Shown: positions 30,867 to 39,523 of the stretch, piece by piece
Position numbering within the stretch: position 1 is the first letter of the stretch
Layout: every line of letters starts with the position of its first letter
Assembly: GCF_036226525.1 (NCBI RefSeq)
Contig: NZ_CP108487.1
Location: 8,370,001 to 8,434,000 of the forward strand
DNA: 64,000 nt
Reading direction: 5' to 3'
Origin: Kribbella sp. NBC_01245
GTDB lineage: Bacteria > Actinomycetota > Actinomycetes > Propionibacteriales > Kribbellaceae
Notes under the pieces: generated by a model
Told to the model about the DNA's origin: nothing
The model's input: only the letters and a program-made list of their open reading frames with translations
Databases searched by the model: none
Program-made: the position numbers and the translations under genes

Positions 30867-31804
30867 TGACCGCTAAGCCATCCGCCACCGCTGAAGAAGT
30901 CGAAGCGGCGTGGAGTGACAACAAGCTCGCCCAGGTGCTGTACCACGACTGGGAGGCGTCCACGTACGACGAGAAGTGGTCGATCTCGTACGACGAACGC
31001 TGCGTCGCGTATGCCCGCGAGCGGTTCACCGACGTCGCCGGCACCGACGGTTGGCCGTATGCCAAGTCCCTCGAGATCGGCGCCGGGACCGGCTTCTTCA
31101 CCCTGAACCTCAAGCTGGCCGGGGTAATGGCCGAGGCGCACGTCACGGACCTCTCGCCGGGCATGGTCGAGGCGGCCAAGCGCAACGCGGAGACACTCGG
31201 ATTCGCGATCGAGGGCCGGGTCGCGGACGCGGAGAAGCTGCCGTACGACGACAACGAGTTCGACCTGGTCGTCGGTCACGCCGTCATCCACCACATCCCG
31301 GACGTCGAGCTGGCCTTCCGCGAGATGCTGCGCGTGCTCAAGCCCGGCGGCCGCTTCGTCATCTGCGGCGAGCCGACCAAGTACGGCGACTTCGTGGCGC
31401 GCCGCCTCTCCCGGTTGACCTGGTGGGCCGCCACGAACGTGACGAAGCTCCCGGCCCTGACCGAGTGGCGCCGGCCGCAGGCGGAGCTGGACGAGTCGTC
31501 CCGGGCGGCAGCGCTCGAGGCGGTCGTGGATCTGCACACGTTCGACCCGGACGAGCTCAAGCGGACGGCCTTGCGCGCGGGCGCGGTCGACGTACGGACG
31601 GTGACCGAGGAATTGCTCGCCGCCTGGGTCGGTTGGCCGATCCGGACGTTCGAGGCCGCCGTACCCGAGCAGAAGCTCGGGTTCGGCTGGCGGATGTTCG
31701 CCTACCGGTCGTGGCAGCAGCTGTCCAAGGTGGACCGCGTGCTCGCGAAGGTCGTACCGGACGAGCTCTACTACAACGTGTCGATCAGCGGTACCAAGCC
31801 CTAG
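30866..31804 (+). CDS. SAM-dependent methyltransferase coupled to enoyl-CoA hydratase
   Basis: 312 residues from the ATG that overlaps the upstream stop. The class I Rossmann fold is clear: motif I LEIGAGTGFFTLNL (about 72), then VTDLSPGMVEAAKRNAETLG and LVVGHAVIHHIPD, and RVLKPGGRFVICGEP. The C-terminal 110 residues are extra to the minimal domain (WWAATNVTKLPALTEWRRPQ, later RMFAYRSWQQLSKVDRVLAK) and probably shape the substrate pocket. Translational coupling suggests action on a lipid or acyl-derived molecule, but that is inference. Confidence 0.86.
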   Translation: MTAKPSATAEEVEAAWSDNKLAQVLYHDWEASTYDEKWSISYDERCVAYARERFTDVAGTDGWPYAKSLEIGAGTGFFTLNLKLAGVMAEAHVTDLSPGMVEAAKRNAETLGFAIEGRVADAEKLPYDDNEFDLVVGHAVIHHIPDVELAFREMLRVLKPGGRFVICGEPTKYGDFVARRLSRLTWWAATNVTKLPALTEWRRPQAELDESSRAAALEAVVDLHTFDPDELKRTALRAGAVDVRTVTEELLAAWVGWPIRTFEAAVPEQKLGFGWRMFAYRSWQQLSKVDRVLAKVVPDELYYNVSISGTKP

Positions 31805-31852
31805 CGAGCGGCCCAGACTTCCGATCGGCACTGTTGAGGGACACTGAGGGTT

Positions 31853-32623
31853 ATGCGGTTGCTGACGGCGGCGAATCTGCGCTGGGTGCTTAAGCATCGG
31901 GCGTGGACGCCGTACTACCTCAAGCGGTACTGGCGGTATGCCATTTTCCGCTTGCGGCACCCGCAGGTCGTGCTGGAGGGGTTCGTCTTCCTCGGTAAGA
32001 AGATCGAGGTGACGGCCCGCCGCGGTCACGGTCGGCTGGTGATCGGCAAATGGGTGCATCTCGGCGATGCCACCCGGCTGCGGGCGCACGAGGGCACGCT
32101 GCGGATCGGCGACAAGGTCGTCTTCGCGCGCGACGTGACCGTGAACTGCTACCTGGACATCGAGATCGGCGCCTCCACGCTGATCGCGGATTGGGTCTAC
32201 ATCTGCGATTTCGACCACAAGACGGACGATCTGGGCCTGCCGATCAAGGACCAGGGCCTGGTGAAGTCGCCGGTCCGGATCGGGCCCGACTGCTGGCTGG
32301 CGACCAAGGTCAGCGTGCTGCGTGGCGCCGATATCGGGCAGGGCTCGGTGATCGGCGCGAACAGCGTCGCCCGGGGCCGGATTCCCGAGTTCAGCATCGC
32401 GGTCGGCGTGCCCGCGACCGTGGTCAAGGATCGCGTCAGCGCGTACGCCGCGGCGGCGGACCGGCGGGCGTACCTGGAGAAGATCGCGCGTCAGGACGCC
32501 GCGGCGCTGGCCCGGGCTGGCAGTGTGGGTGCTGGAGCAGACGTGCCCGAGGGGTTCTCAAGTTACTCACCGGTCGGGCACTATGTTCCGAACGTTGCCG
32601 GAGAGGAGAGCCAGCGTGGCTGA
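31853..32623 (+). CDS. Left-handed beta-helix acyltransferase
   Basis: 256 residues. Hexapeptide-repeat pattern of the LbH/WcaF-type acetyltransferases: GRLVIGKWVHLGDATRLRAH, LRIGDKVVFARDVTVNCYLD, IEIGASTLIADWVYICDFDH and VRIGPDCWLATKVSVLRGAD, then the C-terminal GVPATVVKDR. The His in DFDH is where the catalytic His normally sits. The N-terminal 45 residues are basic and amphipathic (LKHRAWTPYYLKRYWRYAIF), suggesting membrane association. M. tuberculosis has an acyltransferase gene in the equivalent neighbourhood (the Rv3026c/Rv3027c area). Acceptor unknown. Confidence 0.85.
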   Translation: MRLLTAANLRWVLKHRAWTPYYLKRYWRYAIFRLRHPQVVLEGFVFLGKKIEVTARRGHGRLVIGKWVHLGDATRLRAHEGTLRIGDKVVFARDVTVNCYLDIEIGASTLIADWVYICDFDHKTDDLGLPIKDQGLVKSPVRIGPDCWLATKVSVLRGADIGQGSVIGANSVARGRIPEFSIAVGVPATVVKDRVSAYAAAADRRAYLEKIARQDAAALARAGSVGAGADVPEGFSSYSPVGHYVPNVAGEESQRG

Positions 32624-33392
32624 CAAGCCAGGACCGGATGGGGCGGAGGTCGTCTCGAGTCTGGACAAAGCCGTGTCCAGACAACGCGGCCCGCTGCCGA
32701 ATCCGGACGCGCGTGGCAAAGCCGGCCCGATCTCCGGCGCCCGTCGCAGCAAACCACTGCGAAAGACGGAGCGGGTAACCGCCGAGGAACCAACACCGAC
32801 ACCGACACCGACATCGACACCGGCTGGGGAGATGGACGACGTGGCCATACGCAACAAGGCGGGCCAAACCGCCGAACCAACGGCCGAAGAGGCCAAGGTC
32901 GAGGAAACGCCTGCCGCAGCTGAGGTCACGAGCGAGGCTGACGACAGCACGAAGACGACGCAACTGAAGCCGATGGCGGCGCCTACGGCCACGAAGACCG
33001 CGGCCGCGGCCGCTACGGCCACGAAGCCTGCGGCCGCCAAGACGGCGCCGGCTGCCAAGGGTGGCGCGGGTGAGAAGGGTAAGGCCGCACTGACGGCCGT
33101 CGGATCCGGGGTGGCCCGGTTGCGTAACCTGATCGCCTCGATCGTCTGGCTCGCGGCAGTGCTTTGTGCGGCGCTACTGGCGCTCGGTGCGTTGTTCACC
33201 GCGCTGGACCAGGCGAACCAGAGCAACGAGATCGTGAAGTGGGTGCTCGATCGCGGTCACGACCTGGTCGGGCCGTTCGCCGACGTGTTCCGCCTGGAGA
33301 CCGCGAAGAACACCCTGCTGGTCAACTGGGGTATCGCCGCGCTGGTCTACCTGATCGCCGGCAAGGTCCTCGAGCGCGTCATCCGGCCGTAG
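32616..33392 (+). CDS. Membrane protein with Ala/Thr/Lys-rich cytosolic region
   Basis: 258 residues from GTG 32616, which has GGAG seven bases before and overlaps the end of the acyltransferase gene by eight bases. The N-terminal 165 residues are disordered-looking and repetitive (TPTPTPTSTPAG; ATKTAAAAATATKPAAAKTA). Two membrane helices follow (LIASIVWLAAVLCAALLALG and, near the C-terminus, LLVNWGIAALVYLIAGKVL) with a polar loop between. No enzyme motif is seen. The loop could be extracellular with both ends inside. Function unknown. Confidence 0.75.
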   Translation: MADKPGPDGAEVVSSLDKAVSRQRGPLPNPDARGKAGPISGARRSKPLRKTERVTAEEPTPTPTPTSTPAGEMDDVAIRNKAGQTAEPTAEEAKVEETPAAAEVTSEADDSTKTTQLKPMAAPTATKTAAAAATATKPAAAKTAPAAKGGAGEKGKAALTAVGSGVARLRNLIASIVWLAAVLCAALLALGALFTALDQANQSNEIVKWVLDRGHDLVGPFADVFRLETAKNTLLVNWGIAALVYLIAGKVLERVIRP

Positions 33393-33408
33393 TTCATTCG
33401 GCGGAAAG

Positions 33409-34137
33409 TCACTCGGCCGTGAGGATCAGGTCGAGTGAGCCGTCGAGGTCGGCGTCGGTTCGCGGCGCGCGGATGGTGAAGTCCGTGTGCCGCACCGAGC
33501 GGACGAGCGCCTGCAGCTCGATCGACCAGTCGTCCGGTTCGGCGGCCAGTTGCGCGTCCACGACGGAACCGTTGGCCTCTTCCCAGGAGGTCAGACGTGG
33601 CCCATGCCACAGTCCGAGCATCTCCACGGCCTTGAACTCCGCGCTCACCAGCTCGGCCAATTCCGGCCCGGTCAGCTCGGTCGTGTGATACCAGTTGCCG
33701 CTCGGAAAGGTCAGCCGGTTCGGCGTTGAGAGCACCAGTGTGCCGCCCGGCCGCAGCACCCGGCGGCACTCGGTGATGAACCTCGGCTGCTCCCACAAAT
33801 GCTCGATCGTCTGCATCGAAACGACCAGGTCGAAGCTGTCCTCCGCGAACCCGGTCTGGACGAGATTCCCTTGTGCACAAGGGATTTCGTAACGCTTCCG
33901 GACATGCCGGATGGCTGCGGTGTCGTAGTCCAGGCCGACCACGGTCGCCGTACCCGATGCTGCGATCAGCCCAGCGCCGTACCCCTCGCCGCAGCCGGCC
34001 TCGAGGATTCGGCCGGAGGAGGTGAGGCCCGTACGAGTGAGCCACCGGTACGCTGCCTCGTGCCGGGCGAACCAGTAGTTCTCGTGCCAGATCCCCGGCG
34101 CTGTTCTTTCGCCGGTCAGCGGTAACGTCTCAGTCAC
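33409..34137 (-). CDS. SAM-dependent methyltransferase, Rv3030-like by position
   Basis: 242 residues. Class I methyltransferase: motif I RILEAGCGEGYGAGLIA, acidic motif VVGLDYDTAAIRHVRKRYE, then FDLVVSMQTIEHLWEQPRFI and RRVLRPGGTLVLSTPNRLTF. The N-terminal HENYWFARHEAAYRWL is typical of the subgroup. It is divergent from etfB, as is Rv3030 in M. tuberculosis, where the neighbouring genes act in methylglucose lipopolysaccharide synthesis. The other genes of that pathway (Rv3031/Rv3032 equivalents) are not in this gap, so the role here is uncertain. Confidence 0.88.
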   Translation of the reverse strand: MTETLPLTGERTAPGIWHENYWFARHEAAYRWLTRTGLTSSGRILEAGCGEGYGAGLIAASGTATVVGLDYDTAAIRHVRKRYEIPCAQGNLVQTGFAEDSFDLVVSMQTIEHLWEQPRFITECRRVLRPGGTLVLSTPNRLTFPSGNWYHTTELTGPELAELVSAEFKAVEMLGLWHGPRLTSWEEANGSVVDAQLAAEPDDWSIELQALVRSVRHTDFTIRAPRTDADLDGSLDLILTAE

Positions 34138-34255
34138 CCGGTGAGCCTAACGGTGAGCAGGACTGTGATCGGACTCGCACCGAACATAAGTTCCTCGCGA
34201 GTAACATCCGTGGCAGGCTGGGAGAGACCGCAAACCAGAAGGGGTCCCACAAGCT

Positions 34256-35047
34256 ATGAAGATCGTCGTCTGCGCGAAGTTCGTGCCGGATGCCACCGCG
34301 GACCGCCGGTTCCGTGCCGAGGACAACACGGTGGACCGGGCCGGTGTCGACGGCCTGCTGTCCGAGCTGGACGAGAACGCGGTTGAGGCCGCACTCGCCG
34401 TTAAGGACAGTGGGGGTGACGCTCCTGATATCACAGTGACCGTGCTGACCGTTGGCCCCGAGCAAGCGGCCGACGCAGTCAAGAAGGCTCTGCAGATGGG
34501 CGCGGACGCCGGCGTGCACGTCGTCGACGACGCGATCCACGGCTCCGACGCGCTGGCCACCTCGCTGGTGATCGCCAAGGCGCTGGAGAAGATCGAGCAC
34601 GACCTGGTCGTCTTCGGCATGGCCTCCACCGACGGCTCGATGGGCGTTGTCGCCGCGATGGTGGCCGAGCGCCTCGGCGTGCCCGCGGTGACGCTGGGCT
34701 CGGAGGTGACCGTCGACGGCACGACCGTGAAGATCCGCCGTGACGGCGACACCGCCAGCGAGACCATCGAGGGCACGCTGCCGCTGGTGCTGAGCGTGAC
34801 CGACCAGGCCAACGAGCCGCGGTACCCGTCGTTCAAGGGCATCATGGCCGCCAAGAAGAAGCCGGTGCAGACCTGGTCGCTGGCCGACCTCGGTCTTGAC
34901 GCCGCGCAGGTCGGCGCCTCCGCCGCCTGGTCGCAGGTCACCGAGGTGACCGCGCGTCCGCCGCGGACCGCCGGCACCATCGTCACCGACGACGGCACGG
35001 GCGCGACCCAGCTCGTCGAGTTCCTGTCCACCAACAAGTTCCTCTGA
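34256..35047 (+). CDS. etfB: Electron transfer flavoprotein beta subunit
   Basis: 263 residues. Forms the heterodimer with EtfA and passes electrons from acyl-CoA dehydrogenases to the quinone pool; cytosolic. Typical features: MKIVVCAKFVPD at the N-terminus, the AMP-binding region MASTDGSMGVVAAMVAERLG and the C-terminal arm that inserts into EtfA. AGAAGGGG lies 11 bases before the ATG. etfA follows after 14 bases. The pair is the equivalent of Rv3029c-Rv3028c. Confidence 0.94.
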   Translation: MKIVVCAKFVPDATADRRFRAEDNTVDRAGVDGLLSELDENAVEAALAVKDSGGDAPDITVTVLTVGPEQAADAVKKALQMGADAGVHVVDDAIHGSDALATSLVIAKALEKIEHDLVVFGMASTDGSMGVVAAMVAERLGVPAVTLGSEVTVDGTTVKIRRDGDTASETIEGTLPLVLSVTDQANEPRYPSFKGIMAAKKKPVQTWSLADLGLDAAQVGASAAWSQVTEVTARPPRTAGTIVTDDGTGATQLVEFLSTNKFL

Positions 35048-35061
35048 GGGGCGACCAGAGC

Positions 35062-36018
35062 ATGTCGAACATTCTCGTTCTCGTTGACCACGTCGGTGGC
35101 ACGGTTCGCAAGACGACCACCGAGCTGCTCACGATCGCCCGCCGCCTCGGCGAGCCGGTCGCGGTCTTCATCGGTGATGGCGTTGCCGAGGCTCTGCCGG
35201 TGCTGGGTCAGTACGGCGCGACCAAGGTGATCACGCTGACCAACCCGGAGCTCGGGCAGTACCTGGTGGCCCCCAAGGCCGAGGCGCTGCAGCAGGTCGC
35301 GGCCAAGCTCGAGCCGGCCGCGATCCTGATCCCGTCGAGCGCGGAGGGCAAGGAGATCGCCGCCCGCCTCGCGGTCAAGCTCGAGTCGGGTCTGATCACC
35401 GACGCGAATGACGTCCAGGTCGCCGATGGCGGTCCGGTCACCACCCAGTCCGTGTTCGCCGGCAACTACTCGGTGCAGGCCAAGGTCACCAAGGGCACGC
35501 CGATCATCACGGTCAAGCCGAACTCCGCCGCTCCCGAGGTCGCCGAGACCTCGCCCGAGGTGGAGGAGTTCGACGTCTCGATCTCCGACGGCGCGAAGAC
35601 GGCCCGCATCACCGACTCGCAGCCGCGTGCGGCGACGGGCCGCCCGGAGCTGACCGAGGCCGCGATCATCGTCTCGGGTGGCCGCGGTACCGGTGGTGAC
35701 TTCGCCGGGGTCGAGGCCTTCGCGGACTCGCTCGGTGCGGCCGTTGGCGCTTCCCGCGCGGCGGTCGACTCGGGTTGGTACCCGCACGCCTACCAGGTCG
35801 GCCAGACGGGTAAGACCGTCTCCCCGCAGCTGTACGTCGCCGCCGGTATCTCGGGCGCCATCCAGCACCGCGCGGGTATGCAGACCTCGAAGACGATCGT
35901 GGCCATCAACAAGGACGAAGAGGCCCCGATCTTCGAGCTGGTCGACTTCGGCGTCGTCGGCGACCTGCACAAGGTCCTCCCGACCGCCACGGAAGAAGTG
36001 ACCAAGCGCAAGGGCTGA
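35062..36018 (+). CDS. etfA: Electron transfer flavoprotein alpha subunit
   Basis: 318 residues. It holds the FAD of ETF. The C-terminal FAD domain is obvious: [40 protein letters not shown], then [20 protein letters not shown] and the end region [20 protein letters not shown]. The N-terminal domain includes [20 protein letters not shown]. It is co-transcribed with etfB and is followed by a hairpin terminator. Confidence 0.95.
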   Translation: MSNILVLVDHVGGTVRKTTTELLTIARRLGEPVAVFIGDGVAEALPVLGQYGATKVITLTNPELGQYLVAPKAEALQQVAAKLEPAAILIPSSAEGKEIAARLAVKLESGLITDANDVQVADGGPVTTQSVFAGNYSVQAKVTKGTPIITVKPNSAAPEVAETSPEVEEFDVSISDGAKTARITDSQPRAATGRPELTEAAIIVSGGRGTGGDFAGVEAFADSLGAAVGASRAAVDSGWYPHAYQVGQTGKTVSPQLYVAAGISGAIQHRAGMQTSKTIVAINKDEEAPIFELVDFGVVGDLHKVLPTATEEVTKRKG

Positions 36019-36033
36019 TAGCTGTTCCTCCTG

Positions 36034-36064
36034 CTGCCGCGCCCGGATCTCTCGGGTGCGGCAG
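36034..36064 (+). terminator. Terminator of etfBA
   Basis: A 12-bp stem (CTGCCGCGCCCG with CGGGTGCGGCAG, one G-U pair) with a 7-base loop, followed by CGGTTTT. It lies 16 bases after the etfA stop and just before the end of the convergent hydrolase gene. Confidence 0.8.
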
Positions 36065-36074
36065 CGGTTTTATG

Positions 36075-36758
36075 TCACGACGTGAAGCTGTTGAGCATTG
36101 CCGCGAGCTCTGCGGGGCGGCTGAGGGCGGGGCAGTGACCGCTGCGGAGCTCGTCGGGAGTGATTCCGAGGCGGTCGTGTGCCAGCTGGCGCTGGAATGG
36201 GGCGGGGAACAGGCGGTCCTCGGTGCAGACGATGTATCGAGCCGGTGTGGCCGGATGGGCGTCGAGGGGCCAGGGCTCGTAGTAGGCCGTGTTCGAGGGC
36301 GGGCTGGGTTCCCTACTCTCCACCTGGTCGGCCAGCTCCTTGGGTACGTCGTGGAAGTAGCCCACGTAGGGGTCGGAGGAGCCGGTGAGTCCGCCGTCTT
36401 TGGCGGCCTGGATTCGGACTGCCTCCGGGTATCCGGTGTTGTCCCACCAGTCGGCCGGCGGTTCGCCGGGCCGGGGGACCATGGCCGTGACATAGACCAG
36501 TCCGGCGGTCGGAACGCGGTCGGCGACCAAGGGCGCGGTGAATCCGCCGAAGGAATGGGCAACGACGAAGAGTTCGTCGGACGTGTCGATCAGGTTGACG
36601 ACAGTGTCGGCGTAGTCGGACAAGGTGTCCGTATCGTCGCCGGTCCACAGGGTGGGAGCGACGGTGGTGTGTCCGAGGGATCGGAGCTCGGCTTCTACCA
36701 GGTGCCAGAACCAGCCGCCACCGACGCCGGCGCCGTGGATCAACGCGAAGGTACTCAT
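36075..36758 (-). CDS. Alpha/beta hydrolase (methylesterase-like)
   Basis: 227 residues. Alpha/beta-hydrolase fold of the short plant-methylesterase/hydroxynitrile-lyase-like type: FALIHGAGVGGGWFWHLVEA carries the oxyanion residues, VAHSFGGFTAP the nucleophile Ser (about 69) and SGHCPALSRPAEL the catalytic His. GGAGG lies nine bases before the ATG. An inverted repeat with TGATCG arms lies about 85 bases upstream, between it and the LysR gene. It is probably a target of that regulator. Substrate unknown. Confidence 0.87.
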   Translation of the reverse strand: MSTFALIHGAGVGGGWFWHLVEAELRSLGHTTVAPTLWTGDDTDTLSDYADTVVNLIDTSDELFVVAHSFGGFTAPLVADRVPTAGLVYVTAMVPRPGEPPADWWDNTGYPEAVRIQAAKDGGLTGSSDPYVGYFHDVPKELADQVESREPSPPSNTAYYEPWPLDAHPATPARYIVCTEDRLFPAPFQRQLAHDRLGITPDELRSGHCPALSRPAELAAMLNSFTS

Positions 36759-36841
36759 AGCTCATTGCCTCCCTTGCTGTGGTGAGGCTGACGACGCTAG
36801 CTCCGGGATTGGCATCGGGTATAGCGATGCTTTGAGATATA

Positions 36842-36864
36842 AATGATCGTTGCAGGCGATCATT
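36842..36864. promoter_or_regulatory. Inverted repeat upstream of hydrolase 1
   Basis: AATGATCG, seven bases, then CGATCATT. It overlaps the end of the lysR gene and lies upstream of the leftward hydrolase. The arm core TGATCG is shared with the inverted repeat at 37833-37865, pointing to one regulator for both. Confidence 0.5.
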
Positions 36865-37814
36865 CAGTGGCTGGCTCCGCGATGTGGTGTCCGCTGGGTC
36901 AGCGCGCGAGATACCTCGACGGCGATCTCGATGGCGTGCGCGGCGAGCGGCGACCTTGCGGTGTGTCCGGGCGGCCAGTGCAGGTAGATCTCGCGCGTGG
37001 GGGTGGGGTCGAGCTCGTGCACCCGCAGCGGTTGATCCGCACCGCCGTCCGAACCGTGGATGTCACCGCAGGACGGACAGATGAGATGGCGGATCGCCAG
37101 CCAGGGCAGGACGGCGGACCCCATGCCGGCTCGCACCATCGACAGGATCGTGTCGTTACCTGGCGTTCGGAACACGATTCGCAGCTGGGCGCCCGCTGCT
37201 GCCAGGGCTTCTTCGAGTCGCGGCTGGCCGTAGGTCGCCGGCCAGGCCACTACCCCTTTCCCGTCCAACGCTGCCAGGGGCAGCTTGCCGGCGGGCAGGT
37301 CGTCCGGACGTGCCACCACCAGATAGGGGTCGTCCGTCAGCAGCACATGTTCCGCGTCGTCGCCGATCGGCCGGTCATAGAACAGGAGGTCAAGTTCGCC
37401 AAGCTGCTCTTGGTCGGGCGCTTCTTCCGAGAGGCGTATCTCGCAGTTGGGATGTTCGACCTGGAGGCGACGCACGACCGTGGGAAGGATGACGTTGGAG
37501 ATGCTCGGCAGGGTGCCGATGTCGATTCGGCCGTCGCCGGCCTTGAACCGGTCAACCGCGTCTTCCAGTGCTTCGGCGTTCGACAGCAGTTCCCTGCCGT
37601 GCTCGATCACGACGGCTCCCAGCGGGGTGATCCGCACCGGCTTCGGGCCGCCGGGCCGATCGAAGACCGGACCCCCGACAGCCTTCTCGAGTACGGCGAT
37701 GTGCTGGCTCACGCTCGATTGGGTGTAACCAAGCCGGCTCGCGGCCTTGGCGAAAGTCCCCTCTTCGGCAATCGCCACCAGCGTCCTGAGGTGCCGCAGT
37801 TCCGTGTCGCCCAT
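36864..37814 (-). CDS. LysR-family transcriptional regulator
   Basis: 316 residues, the family's usual length. The N-terminal winged helix is standard (LRHLRTLVAIAEEGTFAKAA, then RLGYTQSSVSQHIAVLEKAV and a Pro/Gly turn), followed by a linker helix and a periplasmic-binding-like effector domain (IDIGTLPSISNVILPTVVRR; later TPGNDTILSMVRAGMGSAVL). It is flanked by two alpha/beta hydrolase genes, one co-directional downstream and one divergent. Both sides carry inverted repeats with TGATCG arms. Likely it controls both hydrolases and itself. Confidence 0.92.
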   Translation of the reverse strand: MGDTELRHLRTLVAIAEEGTFAKAASRLGYTQSSVSQHIAVLEKAVGGPVFDRPGGPKPVRITPLGAVVIEHGRELLSNAEALEDAVDRFKAGDGRIDIGTLPSISNVILPTVVRRLQVEHPNCEIRLSEEAPDQEQLGELDLLFYDRPIGDDAEHVLLTDDPYLVVARPDDLPAGKLPLAALDGKGVVAWPATYGQPRLEEALAAAGAQLRIVFRTPGNDTILSMVRAGMGSAVLPWLAIRHLICPSCGDIHGSDGGADQPLRVHELDPTPTREIYLHWPPGHTARSPLAAHAIEIAVEVSRALTQRTPHRGASH

Positions 37815-37832
37815 CTACATAATGATAGTTCA

Positions 37833-37865
37833 AAGCGATCACTAACATCGAAGATGATCGCTTTT
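37833..37865. promoter_or_regulatory. Probable LysR operator in the lysR/hydrolase 2 gap
   Basis: AAAGCGATCA, 13 bases, then the exact complement TGATCGCTTT. It lies 19 bases before the lysR start and 60 before hydrolase 2, the usual place for a LysR site governing a divergent pair. Confidence 0.6.
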
Positions 37866-37924
37866 CTTTGTATTCCCGCGCTTCTAGGGTCGTACTTCAG
37901 CAGCCCACTAGAAAGGCAACCGCC

Positions 37925-38779
37925 ATGACCGAGCAGACCCTGAGCGCCGACGGGATAGAGCTGTGCTTCGAGACGTTTGGCGACCCAGTCGATGCGACGG
38001 TGTTGTTGATCGCCGGCGGAGCCCAATCGATGGTCTGGTGGGAGGACGAGTTCTGTGACCGGCTCGCCAAGGCCGGTCGCCACGTCATCCGGTACGACCA
38101 CCGTGACACCGGCCGCTCGTCCAGCTCACAGCCCGGACGGCCGTCGTACACCTCTCGCGATCTGCTCACCGACCCGCTGCGAATCCTGGATGCCGTGGGG
38201 GTGGAACGCGCACACCTGGTGGGCTTGTCGATGGGCGGCGGCATCGCGCAGCGCATCGCGCTCGAGTACCCCTCGAGAGTGCGCACGCTGTGCCTGGCCT
38301 CCACCAGCCCTGTGGTCCCCGCCGACCATGCGCGTGAGCTGCCACCGCCGAGTCAGCAGGTGATGGCCACGTTCACCGAATCCGAACCCGAACCCGACTG
38401 GAACGACCGGGACGCCGTGGTGGCCTATCGGGTCGACGCCGAACGGCCGTATGCGGGAAGTCTTGGGTTCGACGAGGCGCGCTACCAGCAGCTCGCGGCC
38501 CGGGAGGTGGATCGAACCCGGGACATGGCTTGCTCGATCACCAACCACTTCGTGCTCGACGACGACACCCCGGCCGATGCCCGGCTCGAACAGATCACCG
38601 CGCCCACCTTGGTCCTGCATGGCACCACCGACCCGATGTTCCCGATCGAGCATGGCCAAGCCCTCGCCGCTGAGATCGCTGGCGCACGGCTTGTGCCACT
38701 CCCGGGTGCCGGACATCAACAGCCGCCACCGGAACTCTGGGACCTGGCCATCGCGGCCATCGTCGAACACACCAAATAA
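37925..38779 (+). CDS. Alpha/beta hydrolase
   Basis: 284 residues from ATG 37925 (GAAAGG eight bases upstream); the open frame extends further upstream but overlaps the operator. The fold is clear: TVLLIAGGAQSMVWWEDEFC, RYDHRDTGRSSSS, nucleophile Ser in VGLSMGGGIAQRIALEYPSR, catalytic Asp in LVLHGTTDPMFPIEHG and His in PGAGHQQPP. It resembles the large group of esterases and haloperoxidase-like hydrolases. It is divergent from lysR and likely controlled by it. Substrate unknown. Confidence 0.88.
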   Translation: MTEQTLSADGIELCFETFGDPVDATVLLIAGGAQSMVWWEDEFCDRLAKAGRHVIRYDHRDTGRSSSSQPGRPSYTSRDLLTDPLRILDAVGVERAHLVGLSMGGGIAQRIALEYPSRVRTLCLASTSPVVPADHARELPPPSQQVMATFTESEPEPDWNDRDAVVAYRVDAERPYAGSLGFDEARYQQLAAREVDRTRDMACSITNHFVLDDDTPADARLEQITAPTLVLHGTTDPMFPIEHGQALAAEIAGARLVPLPGAGHQQPPPELWDLAIAAIVEHTK

Positions 38780-38818
38780 CCCTGAGCCCAGGTGGCCGGC
38801 GTTCGGTAGCGTGAGCGG

Positions 38819-39475
38819 GTGGAGACCAGGCATTGGTATGCGGAGGGGCTGGATCCGGAGGAACTGCAGTTCCAGCGGCAGTACGGGCCGGTGCTGCCGG
38901 CGACGCGGGCGGAGGCCAAGGCGTTGCTCGAGGGGTACGACGGGCCCTGGTGGATCGCGGGTGGGTGGTCGATCGAGGCCTTCACCGGGATTCCCCGGCC
39001 GCACGAGGACCTGGACGTGTCGTTCTGGCGTAAGGACGTCGGCGCGTTGCGCGAGCAGGTCAAGGACCGGTACCACGTCTGGGCCATCGGTGAGGGCATG
39101 CTGCAACTCGTCACCGACGAGAGGCCCGGGATTCCGGACACCGCCGACCAGGTGTGGCTGCGGGAGCACGCGCTCGCGCCCTGGAAGTACGACTGCGTCC
39201 TCAATCCGGATCGCGACGGCCGCTGGGTCTTCCGGCGGGATCCCTCGCTGGACTACGACCTGGACGACGTGACCTGGGTCGCATCCGACGGCATTCGCTA
39301 CATCAATCCCGAGATGGCGCTCGCCTATAAGGCGAAGCTGCACCGGCCGAAGGATGAGCGGGACCTGGCGGTCACGCTGCCGCTGCTGCCCAAGGCCAAG
39401 CGCGTCTGGCTCGGTGAGATGGTCGAGCACTTGCACCCCGGTCACGCCTGGCTGGAGCAGATCGTCCAGGCGTGA
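38819..39475 (+). CDS. Nucleotidyltransferase-like protein (aminoglycoside adenylyltransferase-like)
   Basis: 218 residues, GTG start. The fold marker of small nucleotidyltransferases is seen: WWIAGGWSIEAFTGIPRPHE followed by DLDVSF, giving the GG...D.D metal-binding pattern (about 46-70). The rest (DQVWLREHALAPWKYDCVLN; LAYKAKLHRPKDERDLAVTL) resembles the family of proteins annotated as aminoglycoside adenylyltransferases, but resistance cannot be inferred. It sits just upstream of the cysteine desulfurase with a 48-base gap. Confidence 0.75.
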   Translation: METRHWYAEGLDPEELQFQRQYGPVLPATRAEAKALLEGYDGPWWIAGGWSIEAFTGIPRPHEDLDVSFWRKDVGALREQVKDRYHVWAIGEGMLQLVTDERPGIPDTADQVWLREHALAPWKYDCVLNPDRDGRWVFRRDPSLDYDLDDVTWVASDGIRYINPEMALAYKAKLHRPKDERDLAVTLPLLPKAKRVWLGEMVEHLHPGHAWLEQIVQA

Positions 39476-39523
39476 CACACCGGTTCGGGGAATCAACCCG
39501 GCGGACTTACCCTTGATGGTGTT

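Noticed and set aside
34138-34255. Promoter hexamers in the methyltransferase/etfB gap
   Set aside because: I could not find a pair of boxes with acceptable spacing; any call would be guesswork.
34147-35970. 607-codon minus-strand frame across etfB and etfA
   Set aside because: It covers two well-supported genes on the other strand and has no motif.
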